Assembly (NCBI RefSeq): GCF_014489635.1
Contig: NZ_CP060828.1
Span: forward strand, 2,108,001-2,172,000
Source: Streptomyces roseirectus
Lineage (GTDB): Bacteria > Actinomycetota > Actinomycetes > Streptomycetales > Streptomycetaceae
DNA length: 64,000 nucleotides
Direction of reading: 5' to 3'
Made by a program: the position numbers and the translations under genes. The notes beneath the pieces were generated by a model, which worked only from the letters and a program-made list of their open reading frames with translations, had not been told where the DNA came from and searched no databases. Shown piece by piece: positions 20,626 to 31,547 of the stretch. Position 1 is the stretch's first letter; each line of letters opens with the position of its first letter.

Positions 20626-20785
20626 CTACCCATGGCCCGTCCGGGGCATCCGTTCGGCGGCACATGATCACACCATCGCGTGAATCCGCCCCGAAAAGCT
20701 GTACGACAGCCGCGTTCCGGGCATGCGCCCGCCTTCCCGGACGCCCCCTTGCCACCCGGCGCCACCACCCCTCACCGTGACCCGT

Positions 20786-21583
20786 ATGACGACCCCCTTC
20801 GCGCTCCCCCACGAGCTGCGCGGCGACGGCGCCCACAAGGTGTTCGCGGTGCACGGCTGGCTCGCCGACCGCACCGCGTACGCGCCCGTACTGCCCGATC
20901 TCGACCGGGACACGTTCCAGTACGCACTGGTCGACCTGCGCGGGTACGGCCACGCGCGCGACGCGGACGGCGCGTTCACGACCGCCGAGGCCGCCGCCGA
21001 CCTCGTGGCGCTCGCCGACCGGCTCGGCTGGGACCGGTTCTCGGTCGTCGGGCACTCCATGGGCGGCGCGATCGGGCAGCGGCTCCTCACGCGCGCGCCG
21101 GACCGGCTGCGGCGCCTGGTGGGCGTCTCGCCGGTGCCCGCGTCGGGCCTCGACCTGCCGCCGGAGCAGTGGACGCTGTTCGCGGACGCCGCCCACCGTC
21201 CCGAGAACCGGCGCGCGATCCTCGACGTCACGACCGGCGGCCGGCGCCCCGCCGCCTGGCTGGACCGCATGGTCGCCCGCTCCCTCGCCGTCAGCGCCCC
21301 CGAGGCGTTCCGCGCCTGGCTCGACTCCTGGGCCCGCGAGGACTTCCACCAGGACGTCCAGGGCTCCCCGGTACCGTCCCTCGCCCTCACCGGCGCCCTC
21401 GACCCCGCCCTGTCCGCCGACCTGATGCGGCGGACCTGGCTGGAGTGGTACCCGAACGCCGAGCTGTACGAGTTGGCGTCGGCGGGGCACTACGCGATGG
21501 ACGAGACGCCGCTGGAGCTGATCGAGGTGTGGGAGAAGTTCCTGAAGGCGGACGACAAGGGCGACGAAACAGACGGCGCCTGA
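20786..21583 (+). CDS. Alpha/beta hydrolase
   Basis: A 265-residue alpha/beta hydrolase-fold protein. The nucleophile elbow GHSMGG has its Ser near residue 91. The acid is probably the Asp of TGALDPAL and the base the His of SAGHYAMDE near the C-terminus. There is no signal peptide. The oxyanion region HGWLADRTAY resembles small-ester or C-C-bond hydrolases, but the substrate is not predictable. A GTG three codons upstream (20777) is an alternative start; neither has a convincing ribosome site. It is divergent from geosmin synthase and may be unrelated to it. Confidence 0.85.
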   Translation: MTTPFALPHELRGDGAHKVFAVHGWLADRTAYAPVLPDLDRDTFQYALVDLRGYGHARDADGAFTTAEAAADLVALADRLGWDRFSVVGHSMGGAIGQRLLTRAPDRLRRLVGVSPVPASGLDLPPEQWTLFADAAHRPENRRAILDVTTGGRRPAAWLDRMVARSLAVSAPEAFRAWLDSWAREDFHQDVQGSPVPSLALTGALDPALSADLMRRTWLEWYPNAELYELASAGHYAMDETPLELIEVWEKFLKADDKGDETDGA

Positions 21584-21614
21584 TGAGCCGCAGCCTCAGC
21601 AGACCGGCGCCCCC

Positions 21615-22790
21615 TCACACCCCCCGCACCTGAATCAACGCCCGCGTCCCCCCGATCCGCCACCCCTGCCCCTCACTCGCCGTCAACGCCGCCTCCGTCT
21701 CCGCCGAAAGCCCCGTGATCACATCGGACTTGAGCGTCCGCAACGCCGCGACCACTCCGGGAAAGTACGCGGTGACGTCCGCGAACGGCGTCGTCGGCGC
21801 CCACAGCCGATCCCCCACCAGACGCCGGTAGTTGAGGTCGCCCTTGAACACGGTGACGGACGCTCCGGCGAAGTCGGCGCGCAGGTCGTCCGGCATGTCC
21901 GCGTACGGCAGGGGTGACGCCGAGAAGGGGTGCGCCCGGACGACGAGGGTGCCGTCGGACAGCGCCGCCCACAGCCGCCGCCCGAACTCCCCCGCCGCGC
22001 CCGGCGCCGCGACAAGCGCGCGGACGGCGTCGAGGACGTCGTCGAACGTCGCGTCGGAGACGTAGTACGGGTAGGGCTTGACGTGCAGCACCGCCCGCTC
22101 GATCTGATGTTCCGTCAACAGGTGGGCCAGGAACAGCAGATCGGGCACCAGTTCGCGTCCCGCGTTGTCCGCGACGAGGCACAGGACCGTCGCGTCCTTC
22201 AGTGCCGCCCACAACGCGTCGCTGTCGTCGGCGACGAGGCCGCTCACCGCGGCGCGCTCCTCGGCGCCGGCGTCGGAGAGCCGGAAGCCGAGGTCGGCGC
22301 GGTTGCCCCAGAGGGAACCGTGCAGCAGCGCCCGCCCCCGCTCCGTGGCGGACCGTTCCGCGAGGTCGTCGAGGGCGGCCAACTCCGCTTCCGTCTCGGC
22401 CGATTCGAGTTCGGCGAGCTTCATCGGGCGGAAGGGGTCGACCCCTTGCCAGACGCCGGGCCCGAAGTAGCCGACGGCTTGGAGGAGTTGGCGGTAGAAG
22501 TAGCTCTCCGACCAGAGCCAGGGCACGTCGTACCAGGAGGTGCCGAGGTGCCCGTCGAGCCCCCAGGCGCGCCAGCGGTCGAGGTCGTGCGCCTCGTCGG
22601 GCAGCGGCTCCAGCGCGCCCCGCGTGCAATTGACGGCCAACTCGTCGAGGGCCCGCCGCACTTCGGCGTCGTAGGGGAACGCCTCGCGGACCTGGCGGAT
22701 GATCGCGGGGTGCCGTTCGGCGAGGACACCGCGCCGGAACGAGCCGGGTTCGTCTCCGAGGAGCACGGGCGGGACGGGGGTGTGGGGCAT
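21615..22790 (-). CDS. DUF89/ARMT1-type damage-control phosphatase
   Basis: A 391-residue protein of the DUF89 family, metal-dependent phosphatases proposed to remove phosphate from damaged or overflow sugar phosphates. Family features seen are the helical N-terminal half, the ESYFYRQLL segment, CLVADNAGRELVPDLLFL with the conserved Asp/Asn pair that binds metal, and VFKGDLNYRRL near the C-terminus. The ATG at 22790 is chosen because conserved sequence starts soon after; the open frame runs 20 codons further upstream. It is convergent with the hydrolase gene, 31 bases apart. Confidence 0.85.
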   Translation of the reverse strand: MPHTPVPPVLLGDEPGSFRRGVLAERHPAIIRQVREAFPYDAEVRRALDELAVNCTRGALEPLPDEAHDLDRWRAWGLDGHLGTSWYDVPWLWSESYFYRQLLQAVGYFGPGVWQGVDPFRPMKLAELESAETEAELAALDDLAERSATERGRALLHGSLWGNRADLGFRLSDAGAEERAAVSGLVADDSDALWAALKDATVLCLVADNAGRELVPDLLFLAHLLTEHQIERAVLHVKPYPYYVSDATFDDVLDAVRALVAAPGAAGEFGRRLWAALSDGTLVVRAHPFSASPLPYADMPDDLRADFAGASVTVFKGDLNYRRLVGDRLWAPTTPFADVTAYFPGVVAALRTLKSDVITGLSAETEAALTASEGQGWRIGGTRALIQVRGV

Positions 22791-22909
22791 GCGGATCACC
22801 GTACCGCGCGGATCGGCCCCGTCACCGGCCCTCCGCGCCACGCCCCACACCGCGCGGCGTCCGCGCGAGCCCGCGAGCGCGCCGCACGTTCATCCGTCCC
22901 CCGGCGCCC

Positions 22910-22945
22910 GTGTCGGAAACGCTTCCCCGGACGGTTTCCGGACAC
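22910..22945 (-). terminator. Hairpin downstream of the scbR2-like gene
   Basis: GTGTCGGAAAC pairs with GTTTCCgGACAC (one bulged G) around a 13-base loop, about 90 bases beyond the scbR2-like stop and in front of the DUF89 gene. It could be a terminator, or an operator for the downstream gene. Confidence 0.4.
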
Positions 22946-23033
22946 GTGTAAACACCGCCCCGCACACCACTCGGCCACTCCCCCGCGCCAAGTCGCGCAC
23001 GGCACCCCCGACTTGCCCGCCCGGGACGCCCCC

Positions 23034-23690
23034 TCAGGACACGCAAGCCGCCATGATCTCCCGCTCCAACCGGGACGCGAGGCTCAGATAACGCGGTCTT
23101 CGCGGAACCGGCACCAGCCCCCGGATGAGGACGTACCACATCTCCGCCATCCGGCGGGGCAGACGGGTCGTGGTCTCACGGGAGCGGCCGACCACACGGG
23201 TGCCGACGAAGAAGCAGACCAAGGAGTGCGCGACGGCGTCGACGTCGACGTCCTGGTGTATGTCGGCCTCGCGGACCGCGCCGGACAGGCCGCGGGTGAC
23301 CAGCTCAAGCCACTCGGAGAAGGGGTGGCGCAGCGGGGGTTTCACCGCGACGCCGCCGGTCGCGAGTCTCAACCCCGCGCGGGCGATGGGACCTTCGACG
23401 GACAGCCGGGTCAGGCCGAAGGTGAGGCGCATCAGCGCTTCGAGGGAGGAATAGCCCCGGTTGTCGATCTCGCCCGCGACGCGTTGCGAAGCCTGGGACT
23501 GAAGTTCCATGATCGCGTGGGCAAGGTCCTCCTTGGCCGCGAAGTGGAAGTACAGGGCGCCCTTGGTGACTTGGGCGTGCTCGACGATGTCACTGAGGCT
23601 CGTCGATTCGTAACCATGCCGGTCGAACAGATCGGCGGCGGCCGTGATGATCGTCGCGCGGGTCTGTTCGGCGCGTAACTGCCTCGCCAT
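23034..23690 (-). CDS. scbR2: ScbR2-like pseudo-gamma-butyrolactone receptor (TetR family)
   Basis: A 218-residue TetR regulator. The helix-turn-helix spans about residues 8-55, with TRATIITAAADLFDRHGY and VTKGALYFHF typical of butyrolactone-receptor homologues. The start MARQLRAEQTRATII, the central SSLEALMRLTFG and the late AEMWYVLIRG resemble my memory of ScbR2 more than ScbR. ScbR2-type proteins do not bind butyrolactones well; they repress scbA and respond to antibiotics, so 'pseudo-receptor' is the likely role. It lies 72 bases downstream of scbA on the same strand, with an ARE-like palindrome just upstream. Confidence 0.85.
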   Translation of the reverse strand: MARQLRAEQTRATIITAAADLFDRHGYESTSLSDIVEHAQVTKGALYFHFAAKEDLAHAIMELQSQASQRVAGEIDNRGYSSLEALMRLTFGLTRLSVEGPIARAGLRLATGGVAVKPPLRHPFSEWLELVTRGLSGAVREADIHQDVDVDAVAHSLVCFFVGTRVVGRSRETTTRLPRRMAEMWYVLIRGLVPVPRRPRYLSLASRLEREIMAACVS

Positions 23691-23714
23691 CGACTAGCTC
23701 ACTCCTGGGCTGGT

Positions 23715-23740
23715 AAAAGAACGGGTCATGCCGTTTGTTT
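23715..23740. promoter_or_regulatory. ARE-like operator upstream of scbR2
   Basis: AAAAGAACGG and CCGTTTGTTT form ten-base inverted arms (8 of 10 match) around a six-base spacer, 25-50 bases before the scbR2-like start. The CGGTTTGTTT-like half-site and the overall length resemble the autoregulatory elements bound by butyrolactone receptors. Confidence 0.65.
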
Positions 23741-23762
23741 CTCACCCCCTGTAAACAATAAC

Positions 23763-24692
23763 TCACCCTACGGCGGCGTCGACCCCACACTCGAAGACTG
23801 CCGACTCCCGTTGCACGCCGACGACTTGGAGGTGTCCGCCACCGTCGTCGCGAGCCTCGATCCAGACGGGTTCGTCCAGTTCAGCGTACCTGTGGAAGAC
23901 CGCGTGGTACGCGCTGGGGGGCCGTTTGCCGGGAAGCGCCGAGCGGGCCGCCTGGCGGGCCGCCTCCAGCAGGAGCATCCCGGGGACGTGATCGAGCGGA
24001 TGGTCGAAGAAAACGGGGTGTGCGGTATTTACCCGTAGCTGCCAACGCCCGCCGGGCGGCGCCGGATCGGGCCCGGCGGGGGCGAGGACGACATCGGCGG
24101 GCAGCGCCCGGTCCACACTCTCCGGCGGCACCCCGGGCGGCACGGGCAGCGCGGTGACCGTGCCCGGCGTCCGGCCGCCCCGCAGCCTGCGGTAGACGGC
24201 CTCACCGACGCAGGTGAAGGAGACGTCCGCGGTCGCGGCCTGCCCCCCGCGGCACAGCACGCGCGCGGTGTACCGGCAGGCGGTGGGGCGCCCGCTCCTG
24301 AACCGGACGTCGGTGAAGGCGAGTTCGACGACCGGCTCGGCCGGCAGCGGCCCCACCTCCAGGTGGTGCGGATCCGTGGCGACGGCGAACTCGTTGAGCA
24401 CGAACCGCTGTTCCAGCGGGACGCCGTACTCGGTGTGCATGACCAGGGTGCCGGCCTGCCGGACCGTCTCCACCACCAGCAGCGGGTCGTAGGAGCACCA
24501 GTCCGGCGACACGTGTAACCCGTGGGCGCGGGGCCACTGGGCGTACACGGTGAAGCGGTCGGTCCCGGTGCGCCGCCAGCCGGTGAGCAGCGTCTCGGAG
24601 AGCGCCGCGCGGTGGACGAACTGGCGGGGGACGGTCGCCGTCAGGAACGGGGTGCCGGACGGGGTGTCAGCGGACTGCCGTGGTCGGGTCAT
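23763..24692 (-). CDS. scbA: Gamma-butyrolactone biosynthesis protein ScbA/AfsA
   Basis: A 309-residue AfsA-family protein that condenses a beta-ketoacyl thioester with dihydroxyacetone phosphate, the first committed step of gamma-butyrolactone autoregulator synthesis. Two hot-dog-fold AfsA repeats are visible: the first around residues 20-130 (FVHRAALSETLLTGW, LVVETVRQAG) and the second around 210-290 (HPVFFDHPLDHVPGMLLLEAARQA). Length fits the family. GGGAGG lies shortly before the ATG. It is divergent from scbR, the hallmark arrangement, and cotranscribed in direction with scbR2. No reductase (scbB-like) or phosphatase gene is nearby, so later steps must be encoded elsewhere. Confidence 0.95.
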   Translation of the reverse strand: MTRPRQSADTPSGTPFLTATVPRQFVHRAALSETLLTGWRRTGTDRFTVYAQWPRAHGLHVSPDWCSYDPLLVVETVRQAGTLVMHTEYGVPLEQRFVLNEFAVATDPHHLEVGPLPAEPVVELAFTDVRFRSGRPTACRYTARVLCRGGQAATADVSFTCVGEAVYRRLRGGRTPGTVTALPVPPGVPPESVDRALPADVVLAPAGPDPAPPGGRWQLRVNTAHPVFFDHPLDHVPGMLLLEAARQAARSALPGKRPPSAYHAVFHRYAELDEPVWIEARDDGGGHLQVVGVQRESAVFECGVDAAVG

Positions 24693-24872
24693 CGCATCCT
24701 CCCTGCGGCCACCCGTAAGGCCACGGCAGACGGTGAATCGTCCGCACAGTGGACGTTAGAGTACGAGGCGACCGGTTTGGCATCAATGAGATCAGTCGAC
24801 GGCATCCTATGATCGGGCCGAACAGACACACGATCGCGGGATCGGCCAACTCGGTTCCGCGGAGGGGCTCTT
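24693..24872. promoter_or_regulatory. scbA-scbR divergent control region
   Basis: This 180-base spacer must hold both promoters and normally binds ScbR. GACCGGTTTGG at 24770-24780 resembles an ARE half-site, and TATGAT at 24808-24813 could be the scbR -10 box. No perfect ARE palindrome is obvious, so exact sites are uncertain. Confidence 0.5.
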
Positions 24873-25520
24873 ATGGCTAAACAGGAGCGCGCCATCAGAA
24901 CGCGCCAGGCCATCGTGGAAGCAGCCGGCGCGGTTTTCGACGAACACGGTTACACGTCCACCACCATCGCGATGGTCCTGGAACGCTCCGACGTCACCAA
25001 GGGCGCGCTGTACTTCCACTTCCCGTCCAAGGAGGCGCTGGCGCAGGCGGTGCTCAACGAGCAGGTGCCGTTCGGGATCGTCCCGCCGCAGGCGTGCAAG
25101 CTCCAGGAGATCGTCGACATGACGTTCGTGGTGGGCCAACGGCTGCTCACCAGCTCGTTGTTGCGGGGCAGCATCCGGCTGGCGGTGGATCAGGAGGCGC
25201 CGAGCCGGATCGACCACGGGGGGCCGTTTCGGCAGTGGTCGGAGCGCCTGGAGGAACTGCTCGAACTCGCGCGGGAGCGGGGCGAGTTGCTGCCGACGGT
25301 GCAGCCGCGTCAAACGGTGGAACTGCTCGTCGGCTGTTTCAGCGGGATCCAGTTGATGTCCCGGGCGCTGTCCGGGCGCGCGGATCTCGGTGAGCGGCTG
25401 TCCGTCCTGTGGGCGCACATCCTGCCGAGCATCGCCGTGCCGGGGCTGCTGCCCGCGCTGGACACCCGGGCGGACCGGGGCGTGCGGGTGCTGGCGTCGC
25501 CGGAGCGGGTCGCGTCGTAG
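24873..25520 (+). CDS. scbR: Gamma-butyrolactone receptor ScbR
   Basis: A 215-residue TetR repressor that releases DNA when it binds a gamma-butyrolactone. It begins MAKQERAIRTRQAIVEAAG, almost as in S. coelicolor ScbR, with VTKGALYFHFPSKEALA completing the DNA-binding domain. The ligand domain keeps the LQEIVDM, GPFRQW, GELLP and HILPSIAVP segments of true receptors. It is divergent from scbA, which it should control. A strong hairpin follows the gene. A link to a biosynthetic cluster cannot be seen in this window. Confidence 0.93.
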   Translation: MAKQERAIRTRQAIVEAAGAVFDEHGYTSTTIAMVLERSDVTKGALYFHFPSKEALAQAVLNEQVPFGIVPPQACKLQEIVDMTFVVGQRLLTSSLLRGSIRLAVDQEAPSRIDHGGPFRQWSERLEELLELARERGELLPTVQPRQTVELLVGCFSGIQLMSRALSGRADLGERLSVLWAHILPSIAVPGLLPALDTRADRGVRVLASPERVAS

Positions 25521-25546
25521 AAACGTTTCCCGGGAGCACGAGAACG

Positions 25547-25584
25547 GCGGGCCGGCCGGTGTCCATCCACACCGGCCGGCCCGC
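25547..25584. terminator. Bidirectional terminator between scbR and the S8 protease gene
   Basis: A 16-base perfect inverted repeat (GCGGGCCGGCCGGTGT and its complement) with a six-base loop lies between the convergent stops, flanked by AACG/CGTT that extend the stem. Confidence 0.85.
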
Positions 25585-25629
25585 CCGTTTCTGCGAACCG
25601 CGTTACATCTCAGCTGAGTTGACGGAGTG

Positions 25630-27420
<1,791 letters not shown>

Positions 27421-27799
27421 AGGGGTGCCTTTCGGAGCCGGCTCCGGGCAGGGCGGAGCGGCGGTCGATTTCGCTTCGGCGTCGAAGCGGCGGGGGGTGT
27501 ATCGAGTGGGCGCGCGGTGGCGGGCCAGGCGGGGTGACCGACCGGTTTCGGGGTTACCTATGGGTCGGCCGTGGTGGAACGATAGGCAAAGAGAAGGTCA
27601 TCCGGATACAGGGGAAACCCTCGATCCGACGACAAGAACCCCATGTCAGGGGGTGGTTCGGGAGGAGATGCCCGACTTGAGTCATGCCCATGGCAAATCA
27701 ACGGAAAGTGTTTTCCGGGGCGATGCGGCATACCTCTGAACGCGGAGGCGGGCGCGGCCGTACATGCCCGGTGCAGCCGTATCGGAGGAGGCTCCCCTC
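27421..27799. other. Divergent spacer between the S8 protease and LPMO genes
   Basis: These 379 bases hold the two promoters and no credible gene. The palindrome CGGAGCCGGCTCCG lies at 27433-27446, just upstream of the protease ribosome site, and could regulate it. The LPMO ribosome site GGAGGAGG is at the right edge. No DasR-like site was recognised. Confidence 0.5.
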
Positions 27800-28666
27800 A
27801 TGTCCCGTCACCGTCTGGTCCCCCTCGCGGCGGCCGTGCTCGGCACCCTGGTCGCCACCACCGGCCCCGCCGCCGCGCACGGCGCCCCGACGAACCCGGT
27901 GAGCCGGGTCTTCGCCTGCTCCCCCGACGGCGGCGCGAACGCGGACACGGCGGCCTGCCGGGCGGCGGTGCGGGCGAACGGCACGTCCTTCGCTGCCTGG
28001 GACAACCTGCGCGTCGCGGACGTGAACGGGCGCGACCGGGAGACGGTCCCGGACGGCGAGCTGTGCAGCGGAGGTCTGGCCGCGTACCGGGGGCTCGACC
28101 TGGCGCGCGCGGACTGGCCGGCGACCCGGCTCGCACCGGGCGGGACGCTGCGGATGACGTACGTCTCGACGATCCCGCACACCGGGTCCTTCGAGCTGTA
28201 CCTGACGAAACCTGGGTACGACCCCGCGAAGCCGCTCACCTGGTCCGACCTGCCGGCCCGCCCCTTCGCCGTCGCCACCGACCCCCGACTCACCGACGGC
28301 GCCTACCGGTTCACCGCGAAGCTGCCCGCCGACCGCACGGGACGGCAGGTGCTCTACACGATCTGGCGGAACACGAGCACGGCGGACACGTACTACTCGT
28401 GCTCGGACGTGGTGTTCCCGGAGACACCCCGCGAGGCGAAGCCGGCCAGAACACCTGAGGCCAAGACGTCAGAGGCCAAAACACCGGAGGCCCGGGCGCC
28501 CGAGATACAGGAGCCCAAGTCGCCTGAACCGACGCCGAGTTCAACACCTCTGTCCGTGTCGGCCCCGGCAGAGCGCGGCCTCTCCCCCATGCTGGCGGGC
28601 GGCGCCGCGGCCGTGCTGGTGCTGGCCGGTGGCGCCGCCCTGTTCACGCGGCTGAGGCGTCGCTGA
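27800..28666 (+). CDS. AA10 lytic polysaccharide monooxygenase with C-terminal membrane anchor
   Basis: A 288-residue secreted copper enzyme expected to cleave chitin or cellulose oxidatively. Signal peptide residues 1-26 end with AAA, leaving His27 as mature residue 1, the first ligand of the histidine brace; His127 in STIPHTGSFELYL is the second. The catalytic domain runs to about residue 205 and ends with YYSCSDVVF. A repetitive Pro/Glu/Lys/Ala linker (about 210-255, PEAK/SEAK units) leads to a membrane helix and LRRR tail. There is no carbohydrate-binding domain, and the anchor probably keeps the enzyme on the cell surface. GGAGGAGG lies eight bases before the chosen ATG. Confidence 0.92.
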   Translation: MSRHRLVPLAAAVLGTLVATTGPAAAHGAPTNPVSRVFACSPDGGANADTAACRAAVRANGTSFAAWDNLRVADVNGRDRETVPDGELCSGGLAAYRGLDLARADWPATRLAPGGTLRMTYVSTIPHTGSFELYLTKPGYDPAKPLTWSDLPARPFAVATDPRLTDGAYRFTAKLPADRTGRQVLYTIWRNTSTADTYYSCSDVVFPETPREAKPARTPEAKTSEAKTPEARAPEIQEPKSPEPTPSSTPLSVSAPAERGLSPMLAGGAAAVLVLAGGAALFTRLRRR

Positions 28667-28685
28667 ACGCCCCGGTCGGGTCAGG

Positions 28686-29384
<699 letters not shown>

Positions 29385-29554
29385 TCAAGGGGGGTGTGGT
29401 GCCAAGGGGGCGTCGACGCCAGGCCAGGTGAGCGGACACGGGCGGAGGTGCCCGCCCCTGGTGAGGGCGGGCACGTCCGGTGCGGAAGGTCCGGGAGCGC
29501 GACAGACGTCGCGCTGCGGATCCGGCGCCACGGATCCGGGCTGAGCCAGGCAGA

Positions 29555-29584
29555 GTTGTAGACCTGATGCTCAGTCAACGTCAA
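29555..29584 (-). promoter_or_regulatory. Candidate promoter of the secreted-protein gene
   Basis: On the minus strand TTGACG (29584-29579) and TACAAC (29560-29555) are 18 bases apart, close to the vegetative consensus. The start codon at 29324 is about 230 bases downstream, implying a long leader. Confidence 0.55.
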
Positions 29585-29707
29585 GGACTCTGACCGAAGT
29601 TGATGAAGTGACGGGTCCTCAGAAATGAAGTGCTGTCAGCCGCGCACCACAGGTAGCGCCATGATCCATCGCTGGCGCACAATGAACACCCTTTTTCCAC
29701 ATCTCCC

Positions 29708-29737
29708 TTGACCCGTCCTTGTAACCATCGGTAACTT
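29708..29737 (+). promoter_or_regulatory. Candidate promoter of the DUF6230-DUF6114 operon
   Basis: TTGACC at 29708-29713 and TAACTT at 29732-29737 are 18 bases apart, about 140 bases upstream of the start codon. Confidence 0.5.
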
Positions 29738-29877
29738 CCTGGCTTGGCTACTGCCGCGTAACGAGAAAGTCCGTACGACTTCCGGGAGTTGTGGGGAGCG
29801 TGCACGGCAGCCGCTGTCCGCGCCAGGACAACGCGCCACAAAGCAACCTGCATGTACTAATGCCCATGGGAGCAGAC

Positions 29878-30552
29878 ATGGCCTCGTCCCCGGACGTCAC
29901 ACCGTCCGCCGACAACACACCCGGGAGTCCGGGTAGCGGCACCACTCCAAGACGCGGCAGGGTCCGCGGCCGTCGGGCCGCCGTGCTGGCGGTGCCCGCC
30001 ACGCTCGCCGCCGCGACCCTCGCCGTCCTGACCGCCGAGGGCATCCTCGGCGTCCAGTTCGCGATCTCCGGCATGCCGTTCGTCGTCAAGGCGGACAAGC
30101 TGGAGGGCGTCGGTTTCGAACAGTACGGCTCGCTCGACCACATGATCCCGAACAGCCCGAACGAGGGCGACACGGGCGGTCAGGTCCTCGTCGTGACCTC
30201 GGTCATCGGCAAGGGCAAGCTGACCAACATGTGCCAGTCCGTCGACCTCGGCGGCATCCAGCTCATCCTGACCGCCGGCAACAAGGGCACCAAGGTCGAG
30301 GTGGAGAACCTGGCGATCGACTCGGACGAGATCATGGGTAACGCCTCGTTCAACGACATCGAGATCGGCCGCGACTCCAGCACCTTCGACCGGGTCCCGG
30401 GCTACAAGGGATCGCCGGGCGTCTACGGCCAGCAGGCGCGCACGGTCACGATCGACAACCTGTACCAGCGCAACTACGCGGCGACCGCGGCCGTCTTCAA
30501 ACTGCCCGACCTGCGGATGAAGTTCTCCACCAGCGGATGCCCGGGGACGTGA
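29878..30552 (+). CDS. DUF6230 family protein
   Basis: A 224-residue protein: a Pro/Ser-rich cytoplasmic head, an arginine cluster (RRGRVRGRR), one membrane segment around residues 38-58 and an extracytoplasmic domain with two Cys. This matches the DUF6230 family, found in Streptomyces paired with DUF6114. The ATG at 29878 has GGGAG five bases before it; in-frame ATGs at 29866 and 29860 are alternatives. Only four bases separate it from the next gene, so the two are one operon. The function is not known; the pair is probably a membrane complex with an exposed domain. Confidence 0.82.
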   Translation: MASSPDVTPSADNTPGSPGSGTTPRRGRVRGRRAAVLAVPATLAAATLAVLTAEGILGVQFAISGMPFVVKADKLEGVGFEQYGSLDHMIPNSPNEGDTGGQVLVVTSVIGKGKLTNMCQSVDLGGIQLILTAGNKGTKVEVENLAIDSDEIMGNASFNDIEIGRDSSTFDRVPGYKGSPGVYGQQARTVTIDNLYQRNYAATAAVFKLPDLRMKFSTSGCPGT

Positions 30553-30556
30553 TCCA

Positions 30557-31078
30557 GTGAACCGACCCGAACCGCCGGCCGTACCCGAGCCCGGGGCGGC
30601 CGCGTCCGCCGAGCCGACGGCACCCGCCCAGGCGGGTCCGAAGGCGTCGGCGCGGCAGCGTTTCCGTCAGTGGCGAGGCCGCCGGCCGTTCGTGGGCGGG
30701 GCACTCCTCACCTTCGGCGGCGTCGAGATCCTTGTCACCATGAAGGCGCCGCTGGGTGTGATCCTGCACATCGGCATGCAGGGGCTGGCGGGGTATCTCC
30801 TGCCGTCGCTGATGATCGTGTGCGGTCTGCTGATCCTGTTCAACCCGGCACAGCGGCTGTTCTACTCGATCACCGCCGTGCTGCTCTCCCTGGGCACCTG
30901 GGTGACCTCCAACATCGGAGGGTTCATGGTCGGCCTGCTGTGCGGGCTGATCGGCAGCAGCATGGCCTTCGGCTGGCTGCCCGACCAGGAGCCGCGCCGC
31001 ACCCGGCGGCAGCGGCGCGAGGAGTCCCGTTCGGCGGCGGAGGCGCTGCTCCCCAAGGGGGCCGGGGAACCCGCCTGA
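30557..31078 (+). CDS. DUF6114 family membrane protein
   Basis: A 173-residue integral membrane protein. A disordered Pro/Ala-rich N-terminus (about 1-40) precedes three or four membrane helices: about 45-65, 72-92, 98-115 and 117-135. The C-terminus is strongly charged (RRTRRQRREESR). This is the DUF6114 partner of the preceding DUF6230 protein, and the four-base spacing implies translational coupling. The start is GTG. No function is known to me beyond the conserved pairing. Confidence 0.82.
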   Translation: MNRPEPPAVPEPGAAASAEPTAPAQAGPKASARQRFRQWRGRRPFVGGALLTFGGVEILVTMKAPLGVILHIGMQGLAGYLLPSLMIVCGLLILFNPAQRLFYSITAVLLSLGTWVTSNIGGFMVGLLCGLIGSSMAFGWLPDQEPRRTRRQRREESRSAAEALLPKGAGEPA

Positions 31079-31118
31079 CCCCGTCGCCGCGACCAACTCC
31101 TGCGCACAGCACGACACC

Positions 31119-31161
31119 GGCCGGTGCGGCCCGCTGCCACGCACAGCGGACCGCACCGGCC
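31119..31161. terminator. Bidirectional terminator between DUF6114 and tatA
   Basis: An 18-base inverted repeat (GGCCGGTGCGGCCCGCTG against CAGCGGACCGCACCGGCC, one mismatch) with a seven-base loop separates the convergent genes. Confidence 0.8.
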
Positions 31162-31182
31162 CCACTCGTCCTACGGGGGCGC

Positions 31183-31446
31183 TCAGGCCGTGGGCTGCGC
31201 CCGCACCGACTCCGCCGCGGTCGTCACGGCCGTCGGCTCGACCGGCTTCGTCTGGGGGACGGTGGACTCGGCCACCACCGGCTCGGCCGCACCCTCCTCC
31301 TTCATCGCCTTCGCCTCGCTCTTGAGGATGCGCATCGACTTGCCGAGGGCACGGGCGGTGTCGGGCAGCTTCTTCGAGCCGAAGAGCACGATGACGACGA
31401 TCGCCACGATCAACAGGTGCCAGGGTTCCAGTCCGTTGCGGAGCAT
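31183..31446 (-). CDS. tatA: Twin-arginine translocase subunit TatA
   Basis: An 87-residue pore-forming subunit of the Tat folded-protein export system. The short N-terminal membrane helix (WHLLIVAIVVIVLF), the FGSKKLPDTARALGKS hinge and amphipathic helix and the acidic/polar tail are all typical of TatA. No tatC or tatB is adjacent; in Streptomyces a separate tatAC locus is usual, so this may be a second TatA copy. The start is ATG. Confidence 0.92.
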   Translation of the reverse strand: MLRNGLEPWHLLIVAIVVIVLFGSKKLPDTARALGKSMRILKSEAKAMKEEGAAEPVVAESTVPQTKPVEPTAVTTAAESVRAQPTA

Positions 31447-31547
31447 GACCTGATCTCTCTTTCGTCGAGCCTAGTCGGAGTCGCACCCCGGAAGGTTGCT
31501 ACATTGCGCAACTATATAACCTAGGGCGAGACACAGCGAGGGCGCCG

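Noticed and set aside
29581..29853. 90-codon minus-strand open frame in the 29.3-29.9 kb spacer
   Set aside because: Codon use does not resemble neighbouring genes and it overlies a promoter region.
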